Below, piece by piece: positions 44,308 to 53,187 of a DNA stretch of 64,000 bases. The notes below the pieces were generated by a model. It saw only the letters and a program-made list of their open reading frames with translations, was not told the origin of the DNA and did no database searches. How positions within the stretch are numbered: the stretch's first letter is position 1; each line of letters begins with the position of its first letter. The DNA comes from Amycolatopsis jejuensis (GTDB lineage Bacteria > Actinomycetota > Actinomycetes > Mycobacteriales > Pseudonocardiaceae), in assembly GCF_000717335.1 (NCBI RefSeq), contig NZ_JNYZ01000049.1:1-64000 (forward strand). The letters run 5' to 3'. The position numbers were made by a program, and so were the translations under genes.

Positions 44308-45060
44308 GTGACCGATGCAGTGGGTTCCTTTCCGCAGTACGAAGTGTTCGCCGACGATTTTCTCGACCATGCGCAAGATGGTTTCTACAACGCGCATTAC
44401 GACCGGCCTGCTTGCCTGGAACTGCTGGGCGATGTTGCCGGTCTGCACGTTCTCGACGCGGCGTGCGGGCCGGGCCTGTATGCCGAAGAACTGACGGCTC
44501 GCGGCGCGCAGGTGACCGGGTTCGATCTCAGTCCGCGGATGGTGGAGTTGAGCCGGGAGCGGGTGCCTGCGGGGGAATTCCGCGTGCAAAACCTGGCCGA
44601 GCCGATTTCATGGCTGCCCGACGCGTCCGTCGACCGGGTGTTGTTCGCGCTGGCGCTGGAGTATGTGGATGACCGGGTGGCCGCGCTGCGTGAACTGCGC
44701 CGCGTGTTACGTCCGGATGGTGCGCTGGTGCTGTCCCGGCAGCATCCCTTCGGCGACTGGCTGCGCCATGGCGGGAATTACTTCGAAGACCGCGTGATCG
44801 AGGAGGTCTGGAGCCGCGGCTGGCGGGTGCGGTATTGGCTTACGCCGCTGGAGCGGACGTGTGACGAGCTGCGCGAGGCTGGGTTCCTGATCGAACAGCT
44901 TCGAGAGGGCCGTCCCCCGGCGGCGGCTGCGGAGGTGGACCCGGAGCGCCACGCCCGCCTGGACCGCGAACCGATCGGCTTCCTGGCGATCCGGGCGGTC
45001 CCTTCACGGACCTGCGGCTGGCCCGCTGAAGTCCGTGAAGGGAACCATGAGGGAATCTGA
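44308..45060 (+). CDS. Class I SAM-dependent methyltransferase
   Basis: About 250 residues with motif I HVLDAACGPGLYAEEL near residue 48, motif II VTGFDLSPRMVELSRE and LRRVLRPDGALVLSRQHPF. It methylates an unknown small molecule. GTG 44308 is preferred over ATG 44299 because CAGAAT (44295-44300) lies seven bases before it. The last 10 codons and the stop lie inside a palindromic intergenic repeat, so the natural C-terminus may have been replaced or extended by the repeat. Confidence 0.82.
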   Translation: MTDAVGSFPQYEVFADDFLDHAQDGFYNAHYDRPACLELLGDVAGLHVLDAACGPGLYAEELTARGAQVTGFDLSPRMVELSRERVPAGEFRVQNLAEPISWLPDASVDRVLFALALEYVDDRVAALRELRRVLRPDGALVLSRQHPFGDWLRHGGNYFEDRVIEEVWSRGWRVRYWLTPLERTCDELREAGFLIEQLREGRPPAAAAEVDPERHARLDREPIGFLAIRAVPSRTCGWPAEVREGNHEGI

Positions 45061-45085
45061 TTCCGTGAAGGTTCCCTTCACGGAC
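45031..45085. repeat. 55-bp near-perfect palindromic repeat, copy 1
   Basis: Outer arms GTCCGTGAAGGGAACC (45031-45046) and GGTTCCCTTCACGGAC (45070-45085) are exact complements; the inner part GGAATCTGATTCC is also symmetric. A third CCTTCACGGAC at 45001-45011 can pair with the left arm. It contains the stop codons of both convergent genes (plus 45058-45060; minus 45078-45080). A second copy lies at 60714. Confidence 0.88.
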
Positions 45086-45707
45086 TTCGGCGCATCGGGG
45101 GGAGCACGGTGCAGGTCGGCAGGCCGTGTCCGGAGGCTGGGTTGCCGATCAACGACGCAGCTTCGGCTTGGGGGAGGTCGGCGACGCGGACGGGAGCGTT
45201 GCCGACCAGCAGCGGGTAGCGGATCGGCGACGCGCCGACGTACGCGTGCACGCCGGTGAGCGGACTGCCGTCGAGCCGGATGTCCGCACCGTCCAGCACC
45301 GCGAGGTCGTACCGGTTCCCGCGGCCCTCGCAGACGTCCAGTACGGCCAGCTGCTCCGGCGTCGCAAACCACACGAAGTGCTCTTCGACCGCACCCGGCA
45401 GTGCGGTCAGTGTGGCCGGACGCTGCCCGTCGCGAGCGCGCAGCCCGGCTGCCCATACCGCAGCCAGGCCAGTGCACCGCACTTTCGCGGCGACAACGGG
45501 TCCGGTCAGCCCCAGATTCGTCCGCAACCAGGTGATCTTCGACGGGCAAGCGTTCGACCCGTATGCCAGCACCGGTGTGCGCGAACGCCACCCCGACGGC
45601 GCCGCGTCCAGGGGGTGACCGGCGCCGTCGAGGTGGACGTACGAACAGTCCGGCCGTGCGCCGGGGTACGGGTCGGCCGGGTAGTCCGCGTCGAGGAAGA
45701 GGGTCAG
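45078..45707 (-). CDS. GGCT-fold (gamma-glutamylcyclotransferase-like) protein, apparent CTG start
   Basis: About 209 residues. The fold motif is [12 protein letters not shown] near residue 45, and the matching Glu region is [16 protein letters not shown]. Allophanate hydrolase C-terminal domains and GGCT enzymes share this. The reading frame is open and coding-like upstream of the first GTG ([18 protein letters not shown]), back to an in-frame stop at 45722-45720. The only sensible start for this part is CTG 45707, which overlaps the dehydrogenase stop as CTGA, parallel to the GTGA/ATGA overlaps elsewhere. GTG 45575 would delete the first 44 residues. Confidence 0.7.
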   Translation of the reverse strand: MTLFLDADYPADPYPGARPDCSYVHLDGAGHPLDAAPSGWRSRTPVLAYGSNACPSKITWLRTNLGLTGPVVAAKVRCTGLAAVWAAGLRARDGQRPATLTALPGAVEEHFVWFATPEQLAVLDVCEGRGNRYDLAVLDGADIRLDGSPLTGVHAYVGASPIRYPLLVGNAPVRVADLPQAEAASLIGNPASGHGLPTCTVLPPMRRSP

Positions 45708-46801
45708 AACTCCACCACGCTACGCAGGACGTCGCCGTGGTGCATGCGTTCGAAGGCCTGCTCCACGCCGTCCACGCCGATCCGCTCGGTGACGAACTTG
45801 TCCAGCGGCAGCCTGCCCTGCAGGTACAGGTCGACCAGCATCGGGAAATCGCGCGACGGCAGGCAATCTCCGTACCAGGACGACTTCAGCGAGCCGCCGC
45901 GGGAGAAGAAATCGATCAGGGGCAGGTCGTTGAGCTTCATGTCCGGTGTCGGCACGCCGACCAGCACCACGGTTCCGGCGAGGTCTCGGCCGTAGAACGC
46001 CTGTCGCCACGTTTCGGGGCGGCCGACGGCGTCGATCACCACATCCGGGCCGAAGGAGTGCGTCGCGTCCTGCATGGCGGCTACCACGTCGGCCTCGGTC
46101 AGGTTGCGGCTGTTCACCGTGTGCGTGGCGCCGAAATCCTTGGCCCACCCCAGTTTCCGGTCGTCGGTGTCGATGGCGACGATGGTGGTCGCGCCTGCCA
46201 GATGCGCGCCCGCGATGGCGGCGTCACCCACGCCGCCGCAGCCGATCACCGCCACCGAATCGCCGCGGCTGACTGCGCCGGTGTTGATCGCCGCGCCCAG
46301 CCCGGCCATCACCCCGCAGCCCAGCAGCCCAGCGACCGCAGGCTCGGCGGCCTCGTCGACCTTCGTGCACTGTCCACTGTGGACCAAAGTCTTGTCCAGG
46401 AACGCGCCGACGCCCAACGCGGGCGAGAGCTTCGTGCCGTCAGTGAGAGTCATCGGCTGCTCGGCGTTGAAGGTGGAGAAGCAGTACCACGGTTTCCCGC
46501 GCTTGCACGCCCGGCAGGTGCCGCAGACCGCACGCCAGTTGAGGATCACGTAGTCGCCCGGCGCCAGGTCAGTGACGCCCGCGCCGACCTTGTCCACGCG
46601 ACCCGCTGCCTCGTGCCCGAGCAGGAACGGGAACTCGTCGTTGATGCCGCCCTCGCGGTAGTGCAGGTCGGTGTGGCAGACCCCGCACGCCTGCACCGAG
46701 ACGACCGCCTCACCCGGCCCGGGATCCGGCACCACCACCGTTTCGAGCGTGACCGGCTGTCCCTTTGCCCGCGACACGACTCCCTGGACCTCGTACGGCA
46801 T
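45704..46801 (-). CDS. mscR: S-(hydroxymethyl)mycothiol dehydrogenase-like alcohol dehydrogenase
   Basis: A 365-residue zinc alcohol dehydrogenase of the mycothiol-dependent formaldehyde dehydrogenase / S-nitrosomycothiol reductase type. It has catalytic zinc ligands in [14 protein letters not shown] and LGHEAAGRV, a structural zinc cluster [17 protein letters not shown], and NAD-binding [15 protein letters not shown]. It detoxifies formaldehyde bound to mycothiol. ATG 46801 has AAGGGA seven bases upstream; the GTG at 46807 is too close to it. A TATTGT -10 lies at 46836-46841. The CTGA overlap couples it to the GGCT-fold gene. Confidence 0.9.
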   Translation of the reverse strand: MPYEVQGVVSRAKGQPVTLETVVVPDPGPGEAVVSVQACGVCHTDLHYREGGINDEFPFLLGHEAAGRVDKVGAGVTDLAPGDYVILNWRAVCGTCRACKRGKPWYCFSTFNAEQPMTLTDGTKLSPALGVGAFLDKTLVHSGQCTKVDEAAEPAVAGLLGCGVMAGLGAAINTGAVSRGDSVAVIGCGGVGDAAIAGAHLAGATTIVAIDTDDRKLGWAKDFGATHTVNSRNLTEADVVAAMQDATHSFGPDVVIDAVGRPETWRQAFYGRDLAGTVVLVGVPTPDMKLNDLPLIDFFSRGGSLKSSWYGDCLPSRDFPMLVDLYLQGRLPLDKFVTERIGVDGVEQAFERMHHGDVLRSVVEF

Positions 46802-46842
46802 GCGCACATCCCTTCGGCACCTGACGGATCATGCGACAATAC

Positions 46843-48093
46843 TCACGAAGGCGTGATGACGTAAACGATTCCGCCGGGACCACTCGCCACGTTGCCGCTT
46901 TCGGTGTACCGCTTCGTGCGCAGCCAGATCTTTTCGAACTGGGCACGCGGGTACACGGTGCGTACCCGGTCGTTGGAGTTCGCGGCAGGATCGTTCGTGA
47001 TCACGTCGCCCGCTCGGGTGAAACCGATCACCACCATGAGGTGACCGGACGTGCCGTACCCGGCGCCGTCGAGCTCGCTGGACAGGAACGACTGCGAGGT
47101 GATCACCGGGATTCCGCGCGCCAGGTAACCCTCGAGGGCGGTGAGGTCGGGCAACCGGGTGATGTGCCCGCGCAGGCCGAGTGTCGCGGCGTACGCGGTG
47201 TTGAAGGGCCAGTTGCCGGTGCCGTCGTAGGCGTGGTCGTAGGTGCCACGGGCGGCGTAGACCACCGATCGGTCCTGGTAGTCCGGCGGGATCCAGTCCA
47301 TCTGCCGCTCGGTGGGTGCACGGCCCCAGTACTCGGCGACCATCTCCGTCGCGACCGGGCTGCACCACGCCTCGCCACCACCGCCGTACTCCGGGAACTG
47401 TCCTTTGTGGAGGTTCTGGGCGAACGGCGGCACGCTGAGCTCGATCCCGCTGGCCTGGCCGGGTTTCGTGGGCGGGACGTCGAACCGGTCGGGGATGTTC
47501 GAGGTCATCGCGCCGAGCGCGGACAGCGTCGGCGTGCTTGGCGACCCTGCTTCGCGGTACAGCGTCACGCGCAGCTGATACGAGCGGAGCGTGACGCCGT
47601 CCTGCATCACGAGCGTGTCAACGTCGACGTAGGCGTTTCCGTCGCTCTGCCCGTCGACGCTGGTGCGCTGGATGTCGGCGTCCCCGCTGGCCCAGCGGCC
47701 CATGGTGTACCAGGGGGTTTGGGTGCCGGTGGACGTGCGGCCGCGCGCTTGCACCTCCAGCCACGTTTTGGCCGGGGTGCGCGCATTCCACGACGCGATC
47801 AGTTGAGTGGCGTCGAAACCCGGCCGGTACAGCGGCGACGTCCAGGTGCCGTATTCATAGGTACGCGTGGTGCCGAGCCCCGGTTCGGCGTGCTCGACAC
47901 TGCCTGCCGGATGCGTGATCCGCAGGCCTTTGTGACCGACGGCGAGGCCGTCGAGGCGTCCGGCGGACAGCGAGCCGGCGGACCATTCGTGGTAGTCGAT
48001 GGCTCCAGTGTGCCGCGGTGCCGCGATGGCCTGCGTCGCACCGGTGGTGAGCATGGCAATGGTCAGTAACGTGCACAATCCGCGAACCCGCAT
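46843..48093 (-). CDS. Secreted C39-family peptidase-like protein
   Basis: A 416-residue protein with signal peptide MRVRGLCTLLTIAMLTTGATQAIAA. An N-terminal beta-rich domain of about 200 residues (WTSPLYRPGFDATQLIASWNA) is followed by a papain-like C39 domain: catalytic Cys in GGGEAWCSPVATEMVAEYWG near residue 245, His in YGTSGHLMVVIGF, and Asn/Asp in ITNDPAANSNDRV. It is exported and not attached to a bacteriocin transporter, so a cell-wall or extracellular protease is likely. The ATG has a GGAG site. Confidence 0.85.
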   Translation of the reverse strand: MRVRGLCTLLTIAMLTTGATQAIAAPRHTGAIDYHEWSAGSLSAGRLDGLAVGHKGLRITHPAGSVEHAEPGLGTTRTYEYGTWTSPLYRPGFDATQLIASWNARTPAKTWLEVQARGRTSTGTQTPWYTMGRWASGDADIQRTSVDGQSDGNAYVDVDTLVMQDGVTLRSYQLRVTLYREAGSPSTPTLSALGAMTSNIPDRFDVPPTKPGQASGIELSVPPFAQNLHKGQFPEYGGGGEAWCSPVATEMVAEYWGRAPTERQMDWIPPDYQDRSVVYAARGTYDHAYDGTGNWPFNTAYAATLGLRGHITRLPDLTALEGYLARGIPVITSQSFLSSELDGAGYGTSGHLMVVIGFTRAGDVITNDPAANSNDRVRTVYPRAQFEKIWLRTKRYTESGNVASGPGGIVYVITPS

Positions 48094-48160
48094 TCCGGCT
48101 CCGTCCCCAGTCTTAGCCAGAGATTTTCACCTTGTCGAGCGGGTAAGTAAAGAGCTGGCG

Positions 48161-48562
48161 TCAGAGCACTGCCTGCGTCTGGGTGACTTTCGCGGCCAGT
48201 TTCCCTGCGTCGTCACGGATTTCCGTCTCGACGACGATGACCCGGCGCCCGGCGTGCAATGGTCTGGACGACGCAGTGGCGTACCCCGAACGGACGCCGC
48301 GCAGGAAGTTCGTCTTGGACTCCAGCGTGGTCGTGCCTTGCGCACCTTCGGGCAGGTTGAGGAACGCGCACATGGCACCGGTCGAATCGGCGAGCGCCAT
48401 CAGCACGCCGCCGTGCAACGTGTCCCCGGCGGTGCACAGCGACGCGTCCCACGCGAGCCGGCTGCGGACCAGGTCCGCGCCGTGCTCCAGTACCTCGATG
48501 CCGAGCCGTTCGCTGAACGGCATCGTCTTGTGGAACAGCTGGGTACCTTCGACGTCGGTCAT
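48161..48562 (-). CDS. PaaI-family hotdog thioesterase
   Basis: A 133-residue hotdog-fold thioesterase with the active-site helix DTLHGGVLMALADSTGAMCAF near residues 46-66 and ESKTNFLRGVRSGYATA. It hydrolyses an acyl-CoA, often aromatic or short chain. It stands between a secreted peptidase and a phosphoesterase and has no pathway neighbours. Confidence 0.9.
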   Translation of the reverse strand: MTDVEGTQLFHKTMPFSERLGIEVLEHGADLVRSRLAWDASLCTAGDTLHGGVLMALADSTGAMCAFLNLPEGAQGTTTLESKTNFLRGVRSGYATASSRPLHAGRRVIVVETEIRDDAGKLAAKVTQTQAVL

Positions 48563-48614
48563 GTCCGGCAGTCAACCGCACGCGGGTGCATGGCGTCGAT
48601 TACCCCGCGGGTAA

Positions 48615-50345
48615 TCAACCGAGTGGGTTGGGGAGCAGCAGCTCGGTGTTGTGGTCGCCGGGGGCGCCGACGCGGCCGAGGTCCGCGTGGAGGTCGTTGT
48701 AGGAGAACTCGCGATACAGCGAGGCGAGCGCTTCGGGCGTGCTCGCGGAATAGTCGACGGCGTAGGGGGCGTCGGCCTCGATCAGCGTGGTGAAGAGGGA
48801 AAGCGTGCCGTCGTGGTTGTCGGCGAGCTCGATGATGCGCGCGTGCTGCGGGAAGTCGATGTGGCTCGCGGTGTTGATTTCCCAGAAGCTTTGCGCCGGG
48901 GTGCTGCCGACGTGCGCGGTGATCTTGTTGAGGTGCGTGTGCCCGTTGACCCACGCCAGCACGTTCGGGAACCGCTTCAGCAGCGCGACGAACGTGTCGC
49001 CGCCCAGCCGTGGGTCGAGGAGATGGCGGGCGTCGGGGAGGAGGTTGCCCATGGTGTCGCTGGTGTGGTGGCTGAAGAGGAGGAAGAGCTCGTCGGTGAC
49101 GGAGTGGGTGACCTTGCGGCCGAAGAAGTCGTAGTACGTCGAACTGCCGCGCTTGAGCGTTGCCTCGAGCCAGCTGAGCTGACGGAGCCCGATCGACCCG
49201 TCGGCGAGCCCGCCCTGCGTGGTGGTGTCGAGGCTGATCCCGGTGACGCCGGGCGCGATGCGGAAGGGGTAGTAGACGTCGAGACCGTCGGCGTTGGCAC
49301 CGGTGAAACCGTGCCCGACGGGGCCAGGTCCGGTGTGCTCCGCGGCGAGGTGAGCCCTGACGAACTCCGCGGTGCTGAACGGCCGCCGCCGCGCGTCTGG
49401 CGTGACCTCGCGAACCGTGCCGCTCCCGCCGAACAGCTCGCCGATCGGGACGTTCTGCCCTTGCCGGATGGCCGTCCCGAGCTTCCTCGCGGTGCTCTCG
49501 TCCTTGCCGATGATCTTGTATTTGCCGGTGTACCAGCCTTCGATGCCCGGAATGCCCTCGGGCAACGTGCCGACGACGCTGTCGTCGTGATTGCCGAACG
49601 TGCAGTACCACGGCAGGTCGAGCCCAGGTGCGGTGAAGGGTTTGATGCTGGCGTCGAGTAGCCCGGGGACCTGCGGAAAGCCCTTCTTGGTGTAGTCGTC
49701 GGCGAGGCGGGTGCCCGGGTTCCAGAAGGCCGGGTTGCCGGATGCCTGGACGCCCTCGTACCGCTTGGGGTCACCGGAATTCGGCGTGATCGGCCCGCCG
49801 TTGAGGGTGGTGAGGAACCAGTCGAGCTCGATCAGCTCGTGGTTGTCGGTGTTGTCGCCGGTGGTCACGACGAAGTCGAACGTTCGCCCGGTGAACGGCC
49901 CTGTGCCGACCCGGTTGACCCGCTGGACGAGCGCGGTGGTCGCGACCGCCCCGAGAACCTCCTGCGGCCGATGCGCCGACCCGATGAAGGGATGCAGGTA
50001 CTCGAACCGCGCAGGGGACTCGGTGTCGGTGAAATGGAGGTCGGTGAACTGCACAAACGCCCCCAGCCCGGTCCGGCGATCGTCGCGTCCGGCCTTGCCT
50101 TCGAGAAGGTCCTCGCGGACGATGAGCGGCCACCCTGGCCCTGCGGTGAGACAGGAGTATCCTTTTTGGCCGTTTTGCGCTCCGACGGCGACCTGCTCGA
50201 GTGTGGTGCCAGCAGTGCGGACGGCTCGGGTGGCCGTCCGCCGAAGGGCCCGGTCGAACGCGTTGGCGGTGGGGGTGCAGAGCAGCAGGCTCGCACTTGC
50301 GGCCCCTGCTGCTGTGGTGAATGCCCGCCTGGTCAGGTCCGCCAT
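48615..50345 (-). CDS. Tat-exported metallophosphoesterase
   Basis: A 576-residue calcineurin-like phosphoesterase with twin-arginine signal LTRRAFTTAAGAASASLLLC. Metal motifs appear in order: FTDLHFTD near residue 96, TTGDNTDN near residue 161, TFGNHDDS near residue 250, SHHTSD, and WVNGHTHLNK near residue 460. It resembles the secreted TIGR03767-type phosphoesterases and should act outside the membrane on phosphodiesters or monoesters. ATG 50345 follows GGGGAGG. Confidence 0.87.
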   Translation of the reverse strand: MADLTRRAFTTAAGAASASLLLCTPTANAFDRALRRTATRAVRTAGTTLEQVAVGAQNGQKGYSCLTAGPGWPLIVREDLLEGKAGRDDRRTGLGAFVQFTDLHFTDTESPARFEYLHPFIGSAHRPQEVLGAVATTALVQRVNRVGTGPFTGRTFDFVVTTGDNTDNHELIELDWFLTTLNGGPITPNSGDPKRYEGVQASGNPAFWNPGTRLADDYTKKGFPQVPGLLDASIKPFTAPGLDLPWYCTFGNHDDSVVGTLPEGIPGIEGWYTGKYKIIGKDESTARKLGTAIRQGQNVPIGELFGGSGTVREVTPDARRRPFSTAEFVRAHLAAEHTGPGPVGHGFTGANADGLDVYYPFRIAPGVTGISLDTTTQGGLADGSIGLRQLSWLEATLKRGSSTYYDFFGRKVTHSVTDELFLLFSHHTSDTMGNLLPDARHLLDPRLGGDTFVALLKRFPNVLAWVNGHTHLNKITAHVGSTPAQSFWEINTASHIDFPQHARIIELADNHDGTLSLFTTLIEADAPYAVDYSASTPEALASLYREFSYNDLHADLGRVGAPGDHNTELLLPNPLG

Positions 50346-50800
50346 GGGTTCCTCCCCGGTCCTCGCGTTGCCCGGCCGTTGCCTGTTGCTTCTGCCTTTG
50401 TTGTTGCCGCTGCCTTTGTCTCTGTCTTTGCTGTTGCTCTGGCACACTGCCGGACCCCGATGCACGGCCGGTGAACGAAACCGGAGCAAAACGCGAAGCT
50501 CTCTCACATTAACCGTGACAACGGGCGAGACTCTGTCACAACGAGCAGCCCTGGACTACCGCCGAAGGTGGGGCAATGCCTCGGGGGTTGGCTGGCTGGG
50601 CCTGGGCTGAATCGCCCGTGGGCCTCCCTGCGGGTGTCTCTATCGCACCGGTCGGGACTGTTGGCCTGTCGCTGATGCCTGCGCTGCCCCGGTTTTCAGC
50701 GCTGGCGTCCGTGCTGCGCCGGTGGGTGGTGCTGACCTGCGGCTGGCGCTCGTGCTGCGCCGTCGCTCGTGCGGACCTGCCGCTGGCGCTCGTGCTGCGC

Positions 50801-51001
50801 CGGTCGCTCGTGTTGGCCCGCTGCTGATGCCCGCGCTGGGTCCGGTCGGCGGGGCTGGCTTGTTGTTCGCGTCTCGGCCGCGGTTGTTGCCGGTGCTCTG
50901 TGCCGGTCGCTCGTGTTGGCCCGCTGCTGATGCCCGCGCTGGGTCCGGTCGGCGGGGCTGGCTTGTTGTTCGCGTCTCGGCCGCGGTTGTTGCCGGTGCT
51001 C
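50801..51001. repeat. 98-bp direct repeat, two identical copies
   Basis: Copies at 50801-50898 and 50904-51001 appear identical across 98 bases and are separated by five (TGTGC). Shorter relatives (GCTGGCGCTCGTGCTGCGCCG) lie at about 50740-50800. Perfect identity implies a recent duplication or conversion. No reading frame is conserved in a convincing way. Confidence 0.85.
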
Positions 51002-51237
51002 GTGTCGGTTTGTCGCCTGTGGGGTGGGCGTATGTGTGCTGATGTCCAGCCTGCGCGGGTCGTCGCTATGCGGCAGCCGGAAGAGCCGCGAATGCGGGCT
51101 TGTGGTTGACGTCAGGGCAGTGCTGGCTTCTGCCGCAATGTGGCAGGCGGATTGTCGTCACTGCCAGCAAGTCGCTGACGCCCTGATGCGGCTGGAATCC
51201 CGCAGATGACGCCTGCGCCGGGCGGAGTGCGTCGGCC

Positions 51238-51265
51238 CGACCGGCCACGGATGGGCGGCCGGTCG
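51238..51265 (-). terminator. Hairpin downstream of the DUF4190 gene
   Basis: CGACCGGCC (51238-51246) and GGCCGGTCG (51257-51265) form a perfect 9-bp stem over a 10-base loop, 12 bases past the DUF4190 stop. No T-tract follows. Position supports termination. Confidence 0.6.
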
Positions 51266-51277
51266 AGCCTCATGGGT

Positions 51278-51742
51278 TCAGCAGTAGAACGCGCAGGTGG
51301 CCGTTCCCGCCGCGGCGAGGGACCCGATGAACAGCACCAGGAAGATCACCGCCGGGATGGCCGCGATGATGCCGCACACCAGGCCCGCGATGGCCATTCC
51401 CTGTCCGGTCCAGCCGGGTTTGCCCGCTTGGACCATGCCGCCCCAGGAGAGGCCGATCGCGGTGATCGCCGCGATCACGTCGAAGAACGGCACCCAGAAC
51501 GAGATCAACGCGACGATCCCGACGACCATCCCGGCCACCGCAAGCCCGCTGGTCTTGGCCGGGGCGGGATAACCGCCATAGGGAGCCCCGTACTGCGGCG
51601 CGCCGTATGGCTGCGGAGCCCCGTACGGCTGCGGCACCCCACCGTAAGGCGACGGCACCGGCCCGGACGGAGGCCCCGGGTACGGCTGCCCCGGAGTCGG
51701 CTCCTGGCCGGGATACGGCTGCTGCTGGTAGGGGTCCGTCAT
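51278..51742 (-). CDS. DUF4190 membrane protein with Pro/Tyr/Gly-rich tail
   Basis: A 154-residue protein. Residues 1-62 are a cytoplasmic-type low-complexity tail of PYGAPQ-like repeats, followed by two DUF4190 hydrophobic segments (AVAGMVVGIVALISFWVPF and AIAGLVCGIIAAIPAVIFLVLF) and a short end CAFYC. Function is unknown; such tails in actinobacteria often recruit other proteins. ATG 51742 follows AGGAG. It is an isolated gene between repeat-rich stretches. Confidence 0.8.
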   Translation of the reverse strand: MTDPYQQQPYPGQEPTPGQPYPGPPSGPVPSPYGGVPQPYGAPQPYGAPQYGAPYGGYPAPAKTSGLAVAGMVVGIVALISFWVPFFDVIAAITAIGLSWGGMVQAGKPGWTGQGMAIAGLVCGIIAAIPAVIFLVLFIGSLAAAGTATCAFYC

Positions 51743-52766
51743 AGGTGCACTCCTGCGGCTTCGGTGACGCTGGGTATTCGCCGGATCGAGGTGGAACGTT
51801 ACGAGATCTGATTCTCGCCCGCCGCGGCCCGGCGAGCATGGAGAACCGCGAAATTGAGGGGTGATTCTTGCGGGTTCCACACGGTGGTGGCCGGGGTTGC
51901 GGTGATGGCGCCCCTGAAATGACGAACACGATGCGGGCAGGGGTGGGCCTCGCCCCGCCGAAGGTACGGAGGGGTCGGCCGGGCTCTGGCTGCGGACCCG
52001 ATGGCTCGGGGTGGGGCAACCCGATGGGCTGGATCAGTGGCGGATCCGGGTGGTTCGGTAGGGGTTCGGGTCGCGCGCTGGGTCGGCGGCGATGCGCCGG
52101 AAGGGGAGTGGCTCGGCGGTTTGGGGCCCCTCGTTCGGCAGGCCGGACGGGAAGACTGGTCACCAACTGGACAGGTGGAGCAGCGGGGGCCCGCTGGGTG
52201 ATCCGGGCAGCCGGGGGCTGTCGTTGGCTGGGTCGGGTGGAGTCGCGAACCGCGCGGGAACCGGCTGGGCGAAGCGGCCTGAGTTGGTCGGGGCCGGTTG
52301 GGCAACAGGTGGGTGGCTCGGGAACTGCATGCGACAACGGGCGGCTGCAGTTGACCGGTCGGCAGGCTGGACGAAGCACCAAACCGGCCGGTCGTCCGTC
52401 GGAAGACCGGCCGGTTCGGCTGGGTTACCTCACTGGCGTCGCCCGCTGAGTTGTGAAGCCCGGTTACCTCGGTTGCTGACGCATTGCCCGCGGTGTTGTG
52501 GCGTCCGGTTGCTTTGGTTGCTGAGGCGTCGCGCGCTGGGTCGTGACGTCCGGTTGCTTCGGTTGCTGACGCATTGCCCGCTGAGTCGTGACGCCCGGTT
52601 GCGTCCGGCGCTGAGCTGGTGCCTGGTGGCTTAGCTCAGGCGGAATTGGTACACCCTTCAGCCGCACCTCAGGGACCGGCGGTGTCTCCCGGGGAGTGGG
52701 TCCCAGCGGGTAGGGCCGGTTTCCCGGAGGCAGGTGTGTCTCCACTAAGTGGAGGCGTCGTCCACC
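51743..52766. other. Repeat-rich non-coding region
   Basis: About 1 kb without a gene I can defend. The open frames on both strands have Arg/Pro/Gly-rich composition typical of shadows. The left part, next to 51743, carries the DUF4190 promoter. The right third contains the 45-bp tandem repeats at 52445-52600. The rest is G-rich on the plus strand with no clear structure. Confidence 0.6.
52445..52600. repeat. 45-bp degenerate tandem repeats
   Basis: Units start at 52445, 52490, 52535 and 52580 (the last partial), exactly 45 bp apart. They share the segments GTGACGTCCGGTTGC and GGTTGCTGACGCATTGCC with scattered changes. The period is a multiple of three, so frames stay open, but no start or family is apparent. 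Confidence 0.8.
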
Positions 52767-53093
52767 TCAGTCCGCTGCTGGGGGCCTTCCTCGATACTCG
52801 CGCAGTTCCCGGCGGCTTTCGTGGCGGGTGCGGCGGCGGTCGGCGCGGCGTTCGTAGTAGCCGGTGCAGTCGCGGCAGCCGTCGCTGCCTCCGGATTGGG
52901 CGTGGAGGTAGAAGTCGGTTGCGCGCCAGTGGCAGCCCATCGTCGAGACGTGGCCCATCGACTCCGTGGCTCGCGTGATGTCCGGCGGCAGCGTGCAGTG
53001 CCCGTCGCGGTGGTCGTGGGCTGGGCGGCACGTCCGCATCGGCTCGTCGGCCATTCGCACCCACCACGGGCGGGTCTTGTCGGTCCTGCTCAT
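52767..53093 (-). CDS. Small Cys/His-rich hypothetical protein
   Basis: A 108-residue basic protein rich in Cys, His and Arg. Pairs HDHRDGHC, MGCHWRA and DGCRDCTGYY could bind a metal. The N-terminus RTDKTRPWWVRMADEPM is reminiscent of a conserved actinobacterial hypothetical family. ATG 53093 has AAAGGTGA upstream. Coding is likely rather than certain because the neighbourhood is repeat-rich. No function is proposed. Confidence 0.6.
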   Translation of the reverse strand: MSRTDKTRPWWVRMADEPMRTCRPAHDHRDGHCTLPPDITRATESMGHVSTMGCHWRATDFYLHAQSGGSDGCRDCTGYYERRADRRRTRHESRRELREYRGRPPAAD

Positions 53094-53187
53094 CGGTCAC
53101 CTTTCGGCTCCGTGACGGCCCCGGACGGGCCGTACCTAGAGCTGGTGCACCGTGATCACCTCCTTCCACTCCCTGACAAGATCCACT

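Larger units (their letters stand above)
50346..51277. other. Repeat-rich non-coding region
   Basis: Over 900 bases without a believable gene; open frames are short and low-complexity. From left: the phosphoesterase leader, a pyrimidine-rich block at about 50375-50450 (many GTTGC/CTTTG steps), a relatively AT-rich TCACATTAACCG near 50505 likely belonging to the promoter, then GC-rich direct repeats at 50801-51001 and the DUF4190 terminator. Confidence 0.65.

Noticed and set aside
45004..45591. Alternative minus-strand frame over the GGCT-fold gene
   Set aside because: The YGSN and EGRGNRY motifs lie in the other frame; this one is Arg-rich noise.
50576..51042. Plus-strand small proteins in the repeat region
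   Set aside because: Low-complexity repeats, no ribosome site, no family; identical DNA repeats explain the frames.
51868..52634. Gly/Arg/Trp-rich ORFs in the 51.8-52.6 kb gap
   Set aside because: No credible start or domain and shadow-like composition.
52625..52720. tRNA-Leu-like segment (GGCGGAATTGGTACAC)
   Set aside because: The D-arm resembles tRNA-Leu, but I find no proper anticodon stem, T-arm GTTCRA or matching acceptor stem.
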